A stretch of 64,000 bases of DNA. Source: Taxawa tesnikishii (nom. ined.) (Eukaryota > Ascomycota > Dothideomycetes > Dothideales). The stretch spans positions 372,001 through 436,000 of the forward strand of contig JAPDRO010000013.1 in the NCBI GenBank assembly GCA_030247885.1. Direction: 5' to 3'. The position numbers were made by a program, and so were the translations under genes. Every line of letters starts with the position of its first letter. Within the stretch, counting starts at the first letter, position 1. Below, one piece after another: positions 9,378 through 20,417 of this stretch. The notes beneath the pieces were generated by a model. The model worked only from the letters and a program-made list of their open reading frames with translations, did not search any database and had not been told where the DNA came from.

Positions 9378-12183
9378 ATGGATTTCTTGAAGAGCGCCGT
9401 AGCGTCCGCCATCTCCAAAGGACCCGCTTTTCCCTACTCCTTCGGCGAGAGGGTTGACGTCGACCAGTCTATCTGGACAGTTCAGAACGGAACAAGAAGA
9501 GTACGCAGCCTTGCCCCAGCATCGACATGGGTGGTCAGCAACTAACGGTCTCGCACAGGAAGACGGCTCTAAGTGCAGCATCTTCTCCTTCGACGTCAGC
9601 GCTAACAAGTCACGACTGCCGCTAGCGAAGAACGCATTACGAAAGTTCCGCACACTGCGCCATCCTGGCATAGTAAAGGTCTTGGACACGGTCGAGGTGC
9701 GTCTTCGCCATCCCTTACCGCGCATACACTGCTTATTGGAGCGCAAGCTAGACAGACACCTACATCTATGTTGCGACTGAGCGAGTGACACCTTTGGGCT
9801 GGAAGACAAAGAGGAAAGCCATTTCAGAAGAGAGCATCAAGTGGGGCTTGCACAATATAGCGGTAGGCTGGACCATGCATGCTGTTGGATACAGAATAGC
9901 TGAACTTGGTTTTGCAGAAAACGCTGCGGTTCATCAACGATGAGGCGACATCCGTCCATGGAAGCGTCCGCGCCTCGTCAATCTTCACCAACGAGAGTGG
10001 AGAATGGAAGCTAGGCGGCCTGGACATTCTGAGTTCAATGAAAGAGGACGACGCCGTTATCTACGTAAGCATCTGGGTTGGTTCTGCTGTACGATCAGAA
10101 GCACTGACTGCGTCAGACCTATGGGAGTCTTGTACCTGATTCGGGGCGCTATGCCGCACCCGAAGTAGCAAAGGGAGGGTGGGATAGCATCAAACGTAAC
10201 CCGGTATCTGCTGTGGATTCCTACAACTTCGGTATTCTGATATCGGAAGTCTTCAATGGCGGCTTTTCGGGCTCAGATCAAGTTGGTCAAACAAAGGGCA
10301 TTCCTTCTAGCATGCAACCAAGCTACAAGCGACTGTTGCATGCCAGCCCAAAAGCCAGACTCAGCGTTGGGCACTTTCTCGAGCAGGGGCAGAGGAGCGG
10401 TTCATTTTTGATACTCCGCTCATCCAACTGACTGAAGGTATCGAGAATCTGGGACTGAAGACAGAGACTGAGCGGGAAGCATTCTTGAAGTAAGGGGTTC
10501 TTCATACTCCGACGGATTTGCTCAACTATTGACTCTCCCTAGTGAACTCGATGCCGTTGCAGAATCGGATGATTTTCCAGAAGAGTTCTTCAAGATCAAA
10601 GTTCTGCCGGAATTGCTGAAGTCATTGGAGTTCGGTGGCGGAGGGCCCAAAGTTTTTGCATTGGTTATGCGCATTACCAAGAAACTTTCCGTCGAGGAAT
10701 ACGATTCACAGATCACGCCCGTCATTATTCGGTTGTTCAGCAGCCCGGACCGGGCATTACGCGTGTGCTTGCTCGACAACCTTTCACTCATGATTGATCA
10801 TCTCTCACAGAAGGTTGTTAATGACAAGATCTTCCCTCAAATGGTATGTCTCTGCATAAACGACCAAGCATCTCAGCCTGACAAGATATCAGGTCACCGG
10901 CTTCACAGACTTGGCTCCTGTTGTGCGAGAACAGACCGTCAAAGCAATATTGATCATCATTAATAAGTTGTCTGACCGTGTCATCAATGGCGAGCTCCTG
11001 CGATACCTTGCAAAGACTGCCAATGATGAGCAACCCGGAATTCGAACAAACACGACCATCTGTCTTGGGAAGATTGCACGTAATCTTGGAGCCAACGCGA
11101 GTATCTCTCTCATGAAAGTAACGCGCATTTGTTGACCTGCTTTCTAGTCTCGAGCCAAAGTCCTCCAAGCAGCATTTTCGCGATCCCTAAAGGATCCATT
11201 CGTCCATGCTCGTAACGCAGCTCTGCTGGCGCTAGCGGCAACAGCTGACCTCTTCTCGGAGGATGACTGTGCTATGAGGATGCTTCCTGCTATTTGCCCC
11301 TCGCTTGTGGATAGAGAAAAGTACGCTTCCTCTTCCAGTGGGCGATGGAACTACGCTGACGACTGACAGGATCGTACGAGACCAAGCAAATAAGACTCTA
11401 GAGGCGTACTTGCAGCGTGTCCGCAAATTCAGCCAAACAATGCCCGACAGCGTGCTGCCACCACCCGAAACCGCTGCGTCGAACGCTCCGCGCATGAGCA
11501 CACCACAGCAGGAAAACTCCTGGGCCGGATGGGCCATCTCCTCCTTCACCAACAAGCTCACAGCCGCCAGCGGTGAGATCCAGCCGAACAGTAACGGTGT
11601 TGTCATCAAGCCCACACTCGACCGTTCTGCATCCACACCTCCCGCGCGTTCGACTCTTTCGGCAAGTCCCGCCTCTCAATTGCGCCCTTCGCCTTCGTCG
11701 ACACCCTCCGCTCCCGCCGTGCCCCGTGTCTCCTCCAACCTTCGCACCGCAACACCGGTAGAAGACGAGGGTTTCGGAGACGACTGGGGCGCCATGGACG
11801 ACGGCGACGACGGGGATGCTGCAGACGCCTGGGGCGATCCGGAACCTGAGCCCGTCGCCAAGTCTCGTGCGGCCCAATCTCCCACACCCTCCAGGCCGAC
11901 GACAGCGGCATTCGACGATCAGGGCGAGCCGGACTTTGCTGGCTGGTTGAACGCACAAGCGCAGGCTAAAGGCAATGCGAAGAAGAAGCCCCTGCCAAAG
12001 GGCCTCAGTAAAGCGAAACCAACGGCGGCGACGGCGCCTGCGAAGCCGGCCGTGGGCGCGAGGACGACGGTGGCTGCTAGACCGGCTGTGAGCAAGCCGG
12101 CAGCGGAGAAGAAGGCGAACAAGCCCGCGCCGGCTACGCCGGCCGTAGACGAGGATGATGACTGGGGAGAGGCATGGGGATGA
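9378..12183 (+). CDS. CEX1: SCYL1/CEX1-type N-terminal pseudokinase with HEAT repeats
   Basis: Nine exons: 9378-9500, 9559-9696, 9752-9862, 9918-10064, 10117-10489, 10543-10843, 10893-11117, 11148-11320, 11370-12183. The ATG has a strong context (CCACCATGG). One T must be restored in the T run at 10405-10409; all phases then fit and the product is about 801 aa. The N-terminal third is a protein-kinase fold without catalytic residues: where DFG is expected it reads KLGGLD, and no HRD loop is seen. HEAT-like repeats follow (for example KVLPELLKSLEFGG and NAALLALAATADLF), then a Ser/Pro/Ala-rich tail with acidic DDWG motifs (FGDDWGAMDD, DDDWGEAWG). Yeast Cex1 collects tRNAs at the nuclear pore and hands them to eEF1A; animal SCYL1 also works in COPI traffic. 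The function is inferred from the family. Confidence 0.93.
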
Positions 12184-12553
12184 GTTGGCGCTGAGGAGTA
12201 TGATGACTGGTGATCCGAGAGTAACGGCAGTGCTAGGCCACAAAACGAACAAGCAGTGAGGTTTTCGTAATCAACAAAACGATGCACTTGCGGCCCTTCT
12301 GCCTTATCGAAACAAATCCTTTGCACAGAGACATTGCTGGAATTCCAGGGGTAGAGCTTGATATTTGCGATGGTGCGCAATTCCTTACCATATGCTCAGC
12401 CTTCGGCGAGGAACTTCCGGCTTCGTACCTTACTACGGTCATTCTTGCCCACTAGCATCCGTTCAGTATAGAGGGATGATACACCGCAACCGACCAGAGT
12501 GTGTGCGGTGGTCGTGACGACCACCTCAGTTGTATTCCGGTTCCCACTACCCT
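12184..12553. other. Convergent intergenic region
   Basis: 370 bases between the stop of CEX1 (+) and the restored stop of RQT4 (-). It holds both 3' untranslated regions. No gene or strong hairpin was seen. Confidence 0.5.
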
Positions 12554-14274
12554 TCAACCGAAAGCATGCTCTTCAGCTCCCAGTACCCTCCCCTCAGTCC
12601 TGTTGCCATAAACACCACCATCCAGGATCCACTGCTCGTTGTCGTCGTTGTCGTCCTGCACTCTCCTCCACGTGCTCCTCGTCCTTCCCTCTGCTTCACC
12701 ATCGATACCCTTTCCTTTCTCCTTCCTCGCCACCGGCCTGATCATTGCTCCCAGCAGCGGGTTCTTACTGAACGCGCCACCCTTCCCACCCCTTCACCAT
12801 CAGCAGCAGCAGCAGGCGGCTCCTCCATCCCGGCGTCATCCTCCTCGGCATCTTCCTCCTCGGCCGGCCTCTCGACCTCCGCCATCCTTCTGACAATCTT
12901 GCCACCCACGACATCGATGCTGGCGACCACCTTCCTCTTCTCCCACTCCGGGCGCGCATTCCACTCCAGCTCACGCAACACCTTCTGCTGCCGCTTCAGC
13001 TGCATGGCACGCTCGGCCGGACTGGCCCACATGTTCGTCCCCGAGCTCGGGACGTCAAAGTCCGCGGCTTCGTCGTGGATGCGCGTGCGGCGTGCGTTGT
13101 GCGCCTGGAACGCCAACAGCTTATCCCTGTGCTCCTTGGCCCTGCTCAGCGTGGCATCGACCTCTCCCTCGCTATCCGACGGCGGGGCGGAGGACAGCGG
13201 CGAAGCGGAAAGGGATGGGGTGGCGGAAGTCGAGGATAGGAAGTCGCGGCCTGTGAACGCGCGGGGTTTCTGGGACACTTCGGCACGCTTGTGTGCCGCG
13301 TTGTTGAACGCTTGTCGCTCCTTGCCGCGCTCGTCTTTGAGCACGCGCACCATGGAGCTGATTTCCTGCGATGAGAGGAGAGGCGTGGAACAGAAGGTGC
13401 AGGGACCTAGACCTTCTTTCACGCAGATGATCTTTCCGCAGTTCAGGCAATTGGGTGCGATGGTGAGGAGAGGATGCCGTGTAGCCATGCAGTTGCAGCG
13501 ACGCTTGGCAAGGTCTTCGGCCGAGGTGGCGGAGGAGGAAAGAGTTGGGTTGGTCTGCAGTTCCAGAGACCGGATGGCGGAGTCGAGGTCACTGAGTGTG
13601 TTGGAGGCGCCGTGCATGTTCTGCCCACCGGCGATAGTGACCTTGGCTTTGGCGGGTGCGGGCGAGGCTTGTCGGGATGAGTTGCGCGACGACTTTGGCG
13701 CGAGTGCATCCGAGACCAGAGAACCTGCTGCCGATGGCGGCGGTTTGGGCGAGGCGTTCCGGGAGGCTGACGTTGAAGCTGGCAGCGGAACTTGCAGAGC
13801 ATCCGGTCTCTCCTGCAGAGCCAAGGCATTGGCCAAAGGTGGCTCTTTCTGCTTCTTCTGCCGCGACGAACTGGCCATGTAGTCCTCCTCATCCCGCTTG
13901 ACGTATGCGCCAGCAACATTGCCGCGGTCTTCAACCTGCCTTGCTGGTAGGCTGTGAATGTTCGGCTTCTTCTTCTGCTGTCGGGGTCGTGCGCGGGGTA
14001 CTTCTGACGCTCCGGGCGCAGGTGACGCGTTTGCACTGCGGGAGGCGGTTGATGGAGGAGGTGCAGCTTCCGAGGGTGCTTTCTGCCGACGCGAGTTGAA
14101 CGATGTTATGAACTCAAGGGCCTGGGGAGAGTCGCCCAGCATGTTCTTGAGATGCTCCGCTGCTACATCTTTCGAAAGAGTGTCGGTATAGGCGATGATT
14201 TGTTTCAGGGAATCCTCGTCCAGTGGGAGCAGGCGCGAGAGCTGAGGGAGCGCCCACGTTTGTAGAGCAGCCAT
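12554..14274 (-). CDS. RQT4: TRIP4/ASC-1-type zinc finger protein (RQC-trigger complex subunit Rqt4)
   Basis: Single exon. The first ATG of the frame is at 14274 (MAALQTWALPQLSRLLPLD); the upstream extension in the open frame has no ATG. An N-terminal CUE-like helical domain (LPLDEDSLKQIIAY, LGDSPQALEFI) is followed by low-complexity Ala/Ser/Pro/Lys sequence, then the diagnostic C2HC5 finger (CNCMATRHPL ... NCLNCGKIIC ... GPCTFCSTPL, about 13370-13500), then coiled and acidic sequence with an Ala repeat. The frame breaks at 12780-12782 (CCC). Restoring one base adds the conserved ending with SKNPLLGAMIRPVARKEK and TWRRVQDDNDDNEQWI, for about 573 aa. Yeast Rqt4 binds ubiquitinated collided ribosomes and helps the Slh1 helicase split them; the same role is inferred here. 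Confidence 0.9.
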
Positions 14275-15866
14275 GTTCGTCGGATTCAAAGAGGCTGTGT
14301 GTTGCTCTATGGGGAGTTGTTGTAGCTGTAAGATGTTCCTGAACAGAATGACTATGGGCTATGGCTATGGGCTATGACGCCGACGTCCTCAAACGGTTAC
14401 CGAATATGTGGATTCACTTGAGCCGCCGCGGGGTCGGTCCGCACTGCAGAGCTTGGCGTTCTCTAACGCATGTGCTTTCACGAGCGAGCCAGGTGCCCCA
14501 ACGTACCATGTCGGGTCATCTCATCCAATACAGCTCTCGAACTGTTGTTTGTGCTTTAGATCCTGATTTCAGTCAGCTTCCACGAAGGAGCACACTTCAG
14601 TCCTCTAGGCATGTTGAAAGACAAATCGGCGATTCAATCTCCTTTGACGACTAGCCGAATGCCAGTGCTTTCAATGGAGTGGCGACGAACAACCAACACA
14701 AACGGGGTGGTGTTGAATGTTCGCATGCCCGTCTGCGGAACAGACGGGTTATGGCAGATGAAGAAGCTGTTTGTATAGACGCTAGAACCACGCTGACGGG
14801 GGCGGTGAGGGTTAGTGGCTGCGAATCGACAAAACAGTGTGAATGGACGTACGCAGAGCACAGCCCTTTGCGTTGAGCGTGCCGTTGACTGTGATCACAT
14901 CACGAGCTCCTGCATCAACTCTTTCTGGTGGCGCCCAAGTGAACGTTACGCTGGACCGAGCCTTCACCCGTCGCACATTCCTTCCCCTCCTTTTCTCGTC
15001 TTCCAATATAGATCGTTCGACTGGAGAAGTTTGAGATATCGTCTCCTCACACAGGGAGAAGCCTCGACAAGCAGCCGCCGTGACGTACAAGAGGCGTAGT
15101 TCCACACTCTGACTTTGACCAAAGTTGCCCAAGAAGCTGTCCTCATAATCCTCATAGCCCAACTACGCGCTGCAACAGTAGTGTCTTCATTCCTGTCGTG
15201 GAGTTTTTGCATCCTCTAACGGAGATGAAGACCTCACCAACACCACCCAGACCCGGTGAGCCCAAGTGCGAACATCGAACGGAGCATCCGAACTCCGATG
15301 TTGTGCTGTTGCACGTGGAGCCTAGTGGTTATGATCTCTCGCGTTGACAGCCCTAGATTTGGCGCTCCATGTGTTTCCAAAGGTGCCGGATGGATGATGT
15401 CAATCACGGTTGCCACGAATAGCCCATCCCACGTCATGCGCCCAACATATGCGCCAGGGATTTGACCGCACGCTGCATTGAAACTTCGTTCTTGCAGTGT
15501 CCAGTCCACCCTTGCGACGGCCGTATACCCTCTCTCATAGGAACATTTCTTTCACAGCTTGCATCTCTTCCAGGGACCTGGAACCCCTGTTCCTCATTTT
15601 TACGAGCATCACACGGATTTTTGGTATTTTTCTGTCTTTCTGCCTTGTACCCAATCGTAACCGAATGAAGAAACCTCTTTTTCGTGGACGCCCTTGTTTT
15701 GAATGTGCAGAAGAACCATTAAGCCGTTTGAAACCCCTCCACCCAACAACCACCGTTATAACCTCTGCAATAAAAGTAGTTTGTTTGGAACGGCGGTCAA
15801 CGAGCACGCAGTTAACACGCGGACGCTGTGCCGAAGGGTGTTGATTGCATGCGCATGGTTAGTGGA
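14275..15866. other. Intergenic region, promoter of the RQT4-type gene
   Basis: About 1.6 kb between the start of RQT4 and the 3' end of PAB2, both minus strand. It starts with an imperfect tandem of CTATGGG/CTATGGC (about 14350-14375), about 80 bases upstream of the RQT4 ATG. The open frames present (up to about 116 codons) have no motif and overlap on opposite strands. Confidence 0.5.
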
Positions 15867-16616
15867 TCAGTATGGCGAGTAGCCTGCGCCACCACGTCCG
15901 CGGTAGCCGCCACGGTAAGGGCTGGTAGAATGGTTAGCTGCCTGTAAGAGTAAAGGTAGGAGAGATGAACTTACCCGCCACGACCACGAGGAGGATAACC
16001 GCCTGGTCCGCCGTAACCGCCACGGCCGCCATGGGGCGTACCATAACCTGGCGCACCGTAACCACCGCGACCACCACGAGGGGTCCGCCTCCACGGCCGC
16101 CTCCACGTCCCCTAGTCATTCCGGGGAGGTTGGTGCGCTTTGGGACGACCTGTAGGAGGTCAGTATGGATTTCTTTCTTGGAAGCGACGTGAGGGCATCA
16201 AACAACCTTAAGGTTTCTCCCGCGGAAAACACTCTCGTTGAGCACCAGCGCATTGTTGACCAAACTTGGCTCAGCAAACTCCACATAGGCATATCCCTTG
16301 GGGTGTCCGGTGAACTTGTCAAGCAGGATTGTGACGCGGTTGATGCTACCACAGCTCTGGAAGTGCGACTGAATCTCTTCCGGGCTTGCGCCGTAGTCGA
16401 CGTTGCCGACGAAGATACTGCGGTTGTCGATATCTTCCTTGCTTTCGCGCAGGTCCGGCGAGTTCAGCTCGGCTTGCATCTCGCGCAGCTTCGCGGCTTC
16501 AGCTTCCATCTCTTGTACGCGCTTCTTCATTGCTGCGATCTCCTCCTCGTCCCCGGCATCGTCGTCACCAACGTCAACGGGCTCCTCTTCTCTCGGGGTG
16601 CGTCGTTGTCGGACAT
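15867..16616 (-). CDS. pab2: Nuclear poly(A)-binding protein (PABPN1/Pab2 family)
   Basis: Three exons: 16616-16207, 16149-15975, 15921-15867. Single bases must be restored in GGGG at 16595-16598 and 16080-16083; phases then fit and the protein is about 213 aa. Layout: acidic N-terminus ([18 protein letters not shown]), a coiled-coil helix ([18 protein letters not shown]), one RRM with RNP2 [10 protein letters not shown] and RNP1 KGYAYVEF, then PKRTNLPGM and a Gly/Arg/Tyr-rich tail (RGGRGGYG, ending YSPY). A coiled coil, single RRM and RGG tail is the signature of PABPN1/Pab2, which coats new poly(A) tails in the nucleus, stimulates poly(A) polymerase and feeds exosome decay. RGG tails are usual substrates of arginine methyltransferase. 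The first donor (AAG|GTTGTT) is weak but gives the conserved NLKVVPKRTN junction. Confidence 0.92.
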
Positions 16617-17232
16617 TGTGACAGGCGTGGGTGGTTGATCTCTGTGCAGTCTGGTTGTCCGAGTCAAGGTCAGCTGTTGTATGTGGTGCGCCGAAGCAAT
16701 GGGCATACCTGAGGTGTCTGAAGGGTCAAGGGTGATGCGCTACTGCAAGATAGATAACAGCTGCTTGGTTGAGAAGGTGTGTGGCACGCGTGGCTTGCGC
16801 AGCTTTGTATGACAGATATGGCGGGTTTGAAAGCGGTGGACAAGACTTGCAGCAACAGAACGTGACTCGCTGAATAGACGCGTGAATGGGGGACAAAGTG
16901 AAGCTTGGTCAACATTGTCATGAAGGCTGGTCGGCTGCAGAGAGAGCCGGCCGCCAAGCAGATCAAGCGTGCTGAGATGTACGCGCAGAATAGAGCAGGG
17001 AGGGTTATGGTGTACTTAACGCTGGTGATCCATCCGCCTTACATTGCTGTATCTCCTTGTTTCCTCTGCTGTTCGCACAGAAGTTGCCAGACGGGTGAAG
17101 CGTAGCTTGAGTTATCGAAACATTGCCCCCATTCCGTCAAGAAGCTGGACCTTCCAGTGAGTGCCAAGCCACTCATTTCACCTTACTACTGCCGTATTAC
17201 GACGATGAAGCTTATCCATACAGCTCCACATC
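16617..17232. promoter_or_regulatory. Divergent promoter region
   Basis: 616 bases between the starts of PAB2 (-) and the proton channel gene (+). No gene seen; open frames are short and without motifs. Confidence 0.4.
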
Positions 17233-17905
17233 ATGAGCGAACAACAACCTCTCCTACGTCCCGTACGCAGTCCTTCTCTCCCACACTCAAACCACACTTT
17301 TGTAGCTACCACCCGGCGTCAAACGCGTCGCTATCTGAGCTCCAAGACCGGACACTACTCGGTCTTGCTTCTGGTGTCCCTCGACGTTGCCTGCATTTTC
17401 GCAGACTTCATCATCCAGATCTTCCGCTTGGAAGGCAGAATTGCGGACCGAGATGGCGAGGTCGCACTTGAAGCATTAGGGATCGTGAGTTTGGTGTTTT
17501 CGTGTCTCTTCGTTGCAGAGTTGGTGGCTAGTGTTTGGGCATTTGGATTTGGGTGAGTACTCTATCTTCCGGTCTGAGGGTATGGAAGAGGGCGGATACG
17601 AAATCGCGGATTATTGAGAAGACGATCACAGATACTTCCGCTCGAAGTTTCACTGTTTTGATGCGTTGGTAATCACGGCCAGTTTCGTCATCGACGTCTT
17701 ACTTCGGGGCGTATTGGAAGAAGTCGCCACCTTGGTCATCGTCCTACGTCTCTGGCGTGTCTTCAAGATCATTGAAGAGCTGAGCGTCGGCGCCGAGGAG
17801 CAGATGGAAGGTCTGCAAGAGCGTCTGGAGCTGGTGACCAAAGAAAAGGAGGCTTTAGCCAACGAGGTGGAAGCCCTCAGGGCCCGCTTAGGGGAGCAAG
17901 TCTGA
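17233..17905 (+). CDS. Fungal voltage-gated proton channel (Hv1 family)
   Basis: Two exons, 17233-17552 and 17632-17905 (donor GTGAGT, acceptor CACAG, phase 2), giving 197 aa with no frame problem. Four membrane helices are visible: S1 (SVLLLVSLDVACIFADFI, with the Asp expected of the Hv1 selectivity site), S2 (ALGIVSLVFSCLFVAELV), S3 (FDALVITASFVIDVLL) and S4 (LVIVLRLWRVFKIIEEL) with charges spaced R-x-x-R-x-x-K and the Hv1-type Trp beside the second Arg. There is no pore domain. A C-terminal coiled coil with heptads (EEQMEGLQERLELV, KEKEALANEVEALRARL) follows, as in dimeric Hv1. These channels extrude protons when the membrane is depolarised and the cytosol is acidic. The physiological role in fungi is little studied. 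Confidence 0.9.
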
Positions 17906-18132
17906 AAACAATGCATGTCTGTATTAATCTCGTAGCACCATGATCGCGTAAGGTAGAACTAAATCGCTTGACAAATGGGGGATATCGCTCAGTAAACAAA
18001 TGCTCCGAAGGAACGGATTGCAAGAACCGGCTTGCTGAAACGGCGGTAGTGGTATCTTCGCTGAAATGCCAAATCCCATAATCCCGAGCACGATCATAAC
18101 ATCAAAACATTAGTCCCAGCATTAACATCCAT

Positions 18133-20073
18133 TCATACTCGCGTGAGGACATGATCCAGACTGGCTCGTCCGTCAGGAGGTCTGTCCGCCCATTGTGGGC
18201 TAGTGCGCTCGCTCTGCTGCCTCGCTTGAAGGTTTTCAGGGACGGATCCGATCCTCCGCATCGGATTCCCTGCCACAATGAGGCCCGGCTTGACATCCTA
18301 CAGATTGTCGTCAGTCCGTCCGTTGCAGTGCTACATACGGCCTTGTATACGTACTTTGTTCACAACGGTCCCTGCGCCGACAACACTGCCCTTTCTGATC
18401 GTCCTGCCGGCATGAACGATAGCACCAGCACCAATGAAGCAGTCCTCTTCGATTATGATGGTATCACCATAGGACATGCCTGGACTCTCGTTTCTCAGCG
18501 CAGGTTCAATTGGACAAGTTCTGCCAAGCAGCTGGACGTTAGGTCCGATCACTACGCGATCGCCAATGATAACCTTGCAAGGGTCGAGGATCATACAACC
18601 CTTCTCGATGACGACATTGTCCCCAATGTTGATGTTGTAGCCATACTCGCAAGTGAAGGGAGCTTCTATGACGCATGAGTGGCCGACAGTACCAACCGGA
18701 TGGTGAGACTCAGGTTCCACGACCGCACGGAACAAACGCGCACGTTCAAGAGGGGCTACGCCTGCAGAAGGTCTGGCGGCGTTGTTAAATCGCTCGAGTG
18801 CCGCAGCGCACCTCTGGCGCTCTTCAAGCAACTCGGGATCATTGTAGTGGCGGTATGGTCGCCCAGAGAGCATCTTCTCCTTCTCACTCATCGGGTTAGG
18901 TTCTGTTGCAGCCAAAGGATGCTGAAGCGCCCGTTGCGCATCCAATCGTGCTATTTCGCCGCTGCTGTTGGAGACTGTAGTTGTGGCAAGAGAGTATTGA
19001 TGAATCTTCGGAGGCTGCTGGTGGTCCGGCGGTCCGGGTAGTTGCTGGCCGCGCGTCAAGTCTGATATTGGTGGTATGCGACGGAAGTCTGAAGGTGAGG
19101 AGTGGTTGGTTCCGGCTGCCATGTGAGAGGACTCAGGCCATGGTTGTTCCGGCCAGGCGCTCGGAGGGCCTGTAGGAAGGCGGTCATCAGCATATTCGTT
19201 GCTCCCCAACGAAGGCCTCGGCACGTTATTCCTAGAACTACAACGTTAGGAGTGCCGACCATTCTGGACCGTGTTGGACTTACCCTTGATATACAATCTG
19301 GCCAAAAGGCTGTTCATCCTTGGCCTGTATTGGTATGGGCAGTCTCGGGCCTTGCTGCCTGGTCGGTATTGCTGATGGTTTTGGACCATATCCATCGCAG
19401 TTGAAGTTGCCACGGACGCAGTTCTGGCAGTGAGGTTTTCCTTCATCGCACTTCTTTTTCCGCCTTCTGCACGTACTGTACGGACAATCAGCCGGACTGG
19501 TTTTACGTATGTCGGGAGAATCTTCAAGAATCACTTACTGACACCCAGTCTTAGTTCTATTGGCGAACTGTCTTTTCCGGGGCTTGGTTCCATGAGTAAC
19601 GCCATTGGGTGTTCTCCTGTAGCTACGGACCAATTCCACCATTCCCTCAGGTGTGTTTGTGCCATTCGCATCAGCGTAACGATCTCCTGCAGAACCTGGG
19701 TCTTGCAGGTCTCTTTGCAAGTGTTCAGCCAGGTGCGAGTCGGCGTCAGGCCTGGCAACTGGACGCGGAGTTGCCCATGTTCTGTCCTCGTGTAAGACAA
19801 ATGAGCCTAGCGTGTTCAAGGACCACGTACCTTATATATGCAGGCGATTGACCTTGGTCCTGACCTCGATGGAGATGCGATGGCGGCTGCTGTTTTGCGC
19901 GTTCTTCTGGTGAATCTCTATCTGAGAAGAACGCAAGGCCAGAATGTGGAGGTGAAGTATATCCCTGTTCTCGAGAAGGCAGAACAGGACCTTTGTTCCG
20001 TGCATCGTCTGGTTGTGGTTCGGCAATGTGAGGAGAGGTTGAGCGCTTGCGCTTCCCTGCAGGTCTCCATCCT

Positions 20074-20105
<32 letters not shown>

Positions 20106-20417
20106 TTGCCGCATTGGCCTGGGATATGTTGTCGCATGAGGAGACGATCCTACAAGTGTACCATTCGCGCCGTTCGTGCCATTGACCAAGGGTTCTTGCC
20201 TGTTCTCGTGCTCGGCGGTATGACCATTCTGTCGCGGAAAGGGATGCTGATGAAATTGTTCAGAAGAGATGGTCTTTCCTGGAGGGAGCGATGGACCTTG
20301 TGGTGGAGAGGTATTGCCGTTGATTCCGTTGACGCTGGTAAACTTGGTCGAGCGTGTATCGATATCGCGTCTGTTTTCATTCTCGGCAGTCCCGACGTGC
20401 TGGTCCTCGTGCGGCAT
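18133..20417 (-). CDS. Zn2Cys6 DNA-binding domain fused to maltose/galactoside-type O-acetyltransferase domain
   Basis: Five exons: 20417-19831, 19781-19539, 19475-19284, 19231-18355, 18297-18133. Every junction has GTACGT/GTAAGT-type donors and in-phase acceptors, giving 687 aa without any frame repair. The first exon is Asn/Gln/Pro-rich with a hexanucleotide-encoded Glu-Gln repeat (QEQEQEQEQEQE, about 20076-20110). Exons 2 and 3 together form a Zn2Cys6 cluster, RTKTGCHTCRRRKKKCDEG then HCQNCVRGNFNC, split by an intron. The C-terminal half is a maltose-acetyltransferase-like region: an N-terminal helix (EKEKMLSGRPYRHYNDPEL), then left-handed beta-helix hexapeptides (INIGDNVVIEKG, VIIGDRVVIGPN, CFIGAGAIVHAGRT, GSVVGAGTVV) and the family ending GLIVAGNPMRRI. 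It may be a regulator with an enzymatic or ligand-sensing domain; acceptor substrate unknown. Confidence 0.9.

Noticed and set aside
11398-12252. 284-codon minus-strand open frame
   Set aside because: Antisense to the last exon of CEX1; Arg-rich composition is the mirror of Ala/Pro-rich coding sequence.
12530-13882. 450-codon plus-strand open frame
   Set aside because: Fully antisense to the RQT4 gene, whose zinc finger and conserved tail are on the minus strand; the frame is Ser/Pro/Arg-rich shadow sequence.
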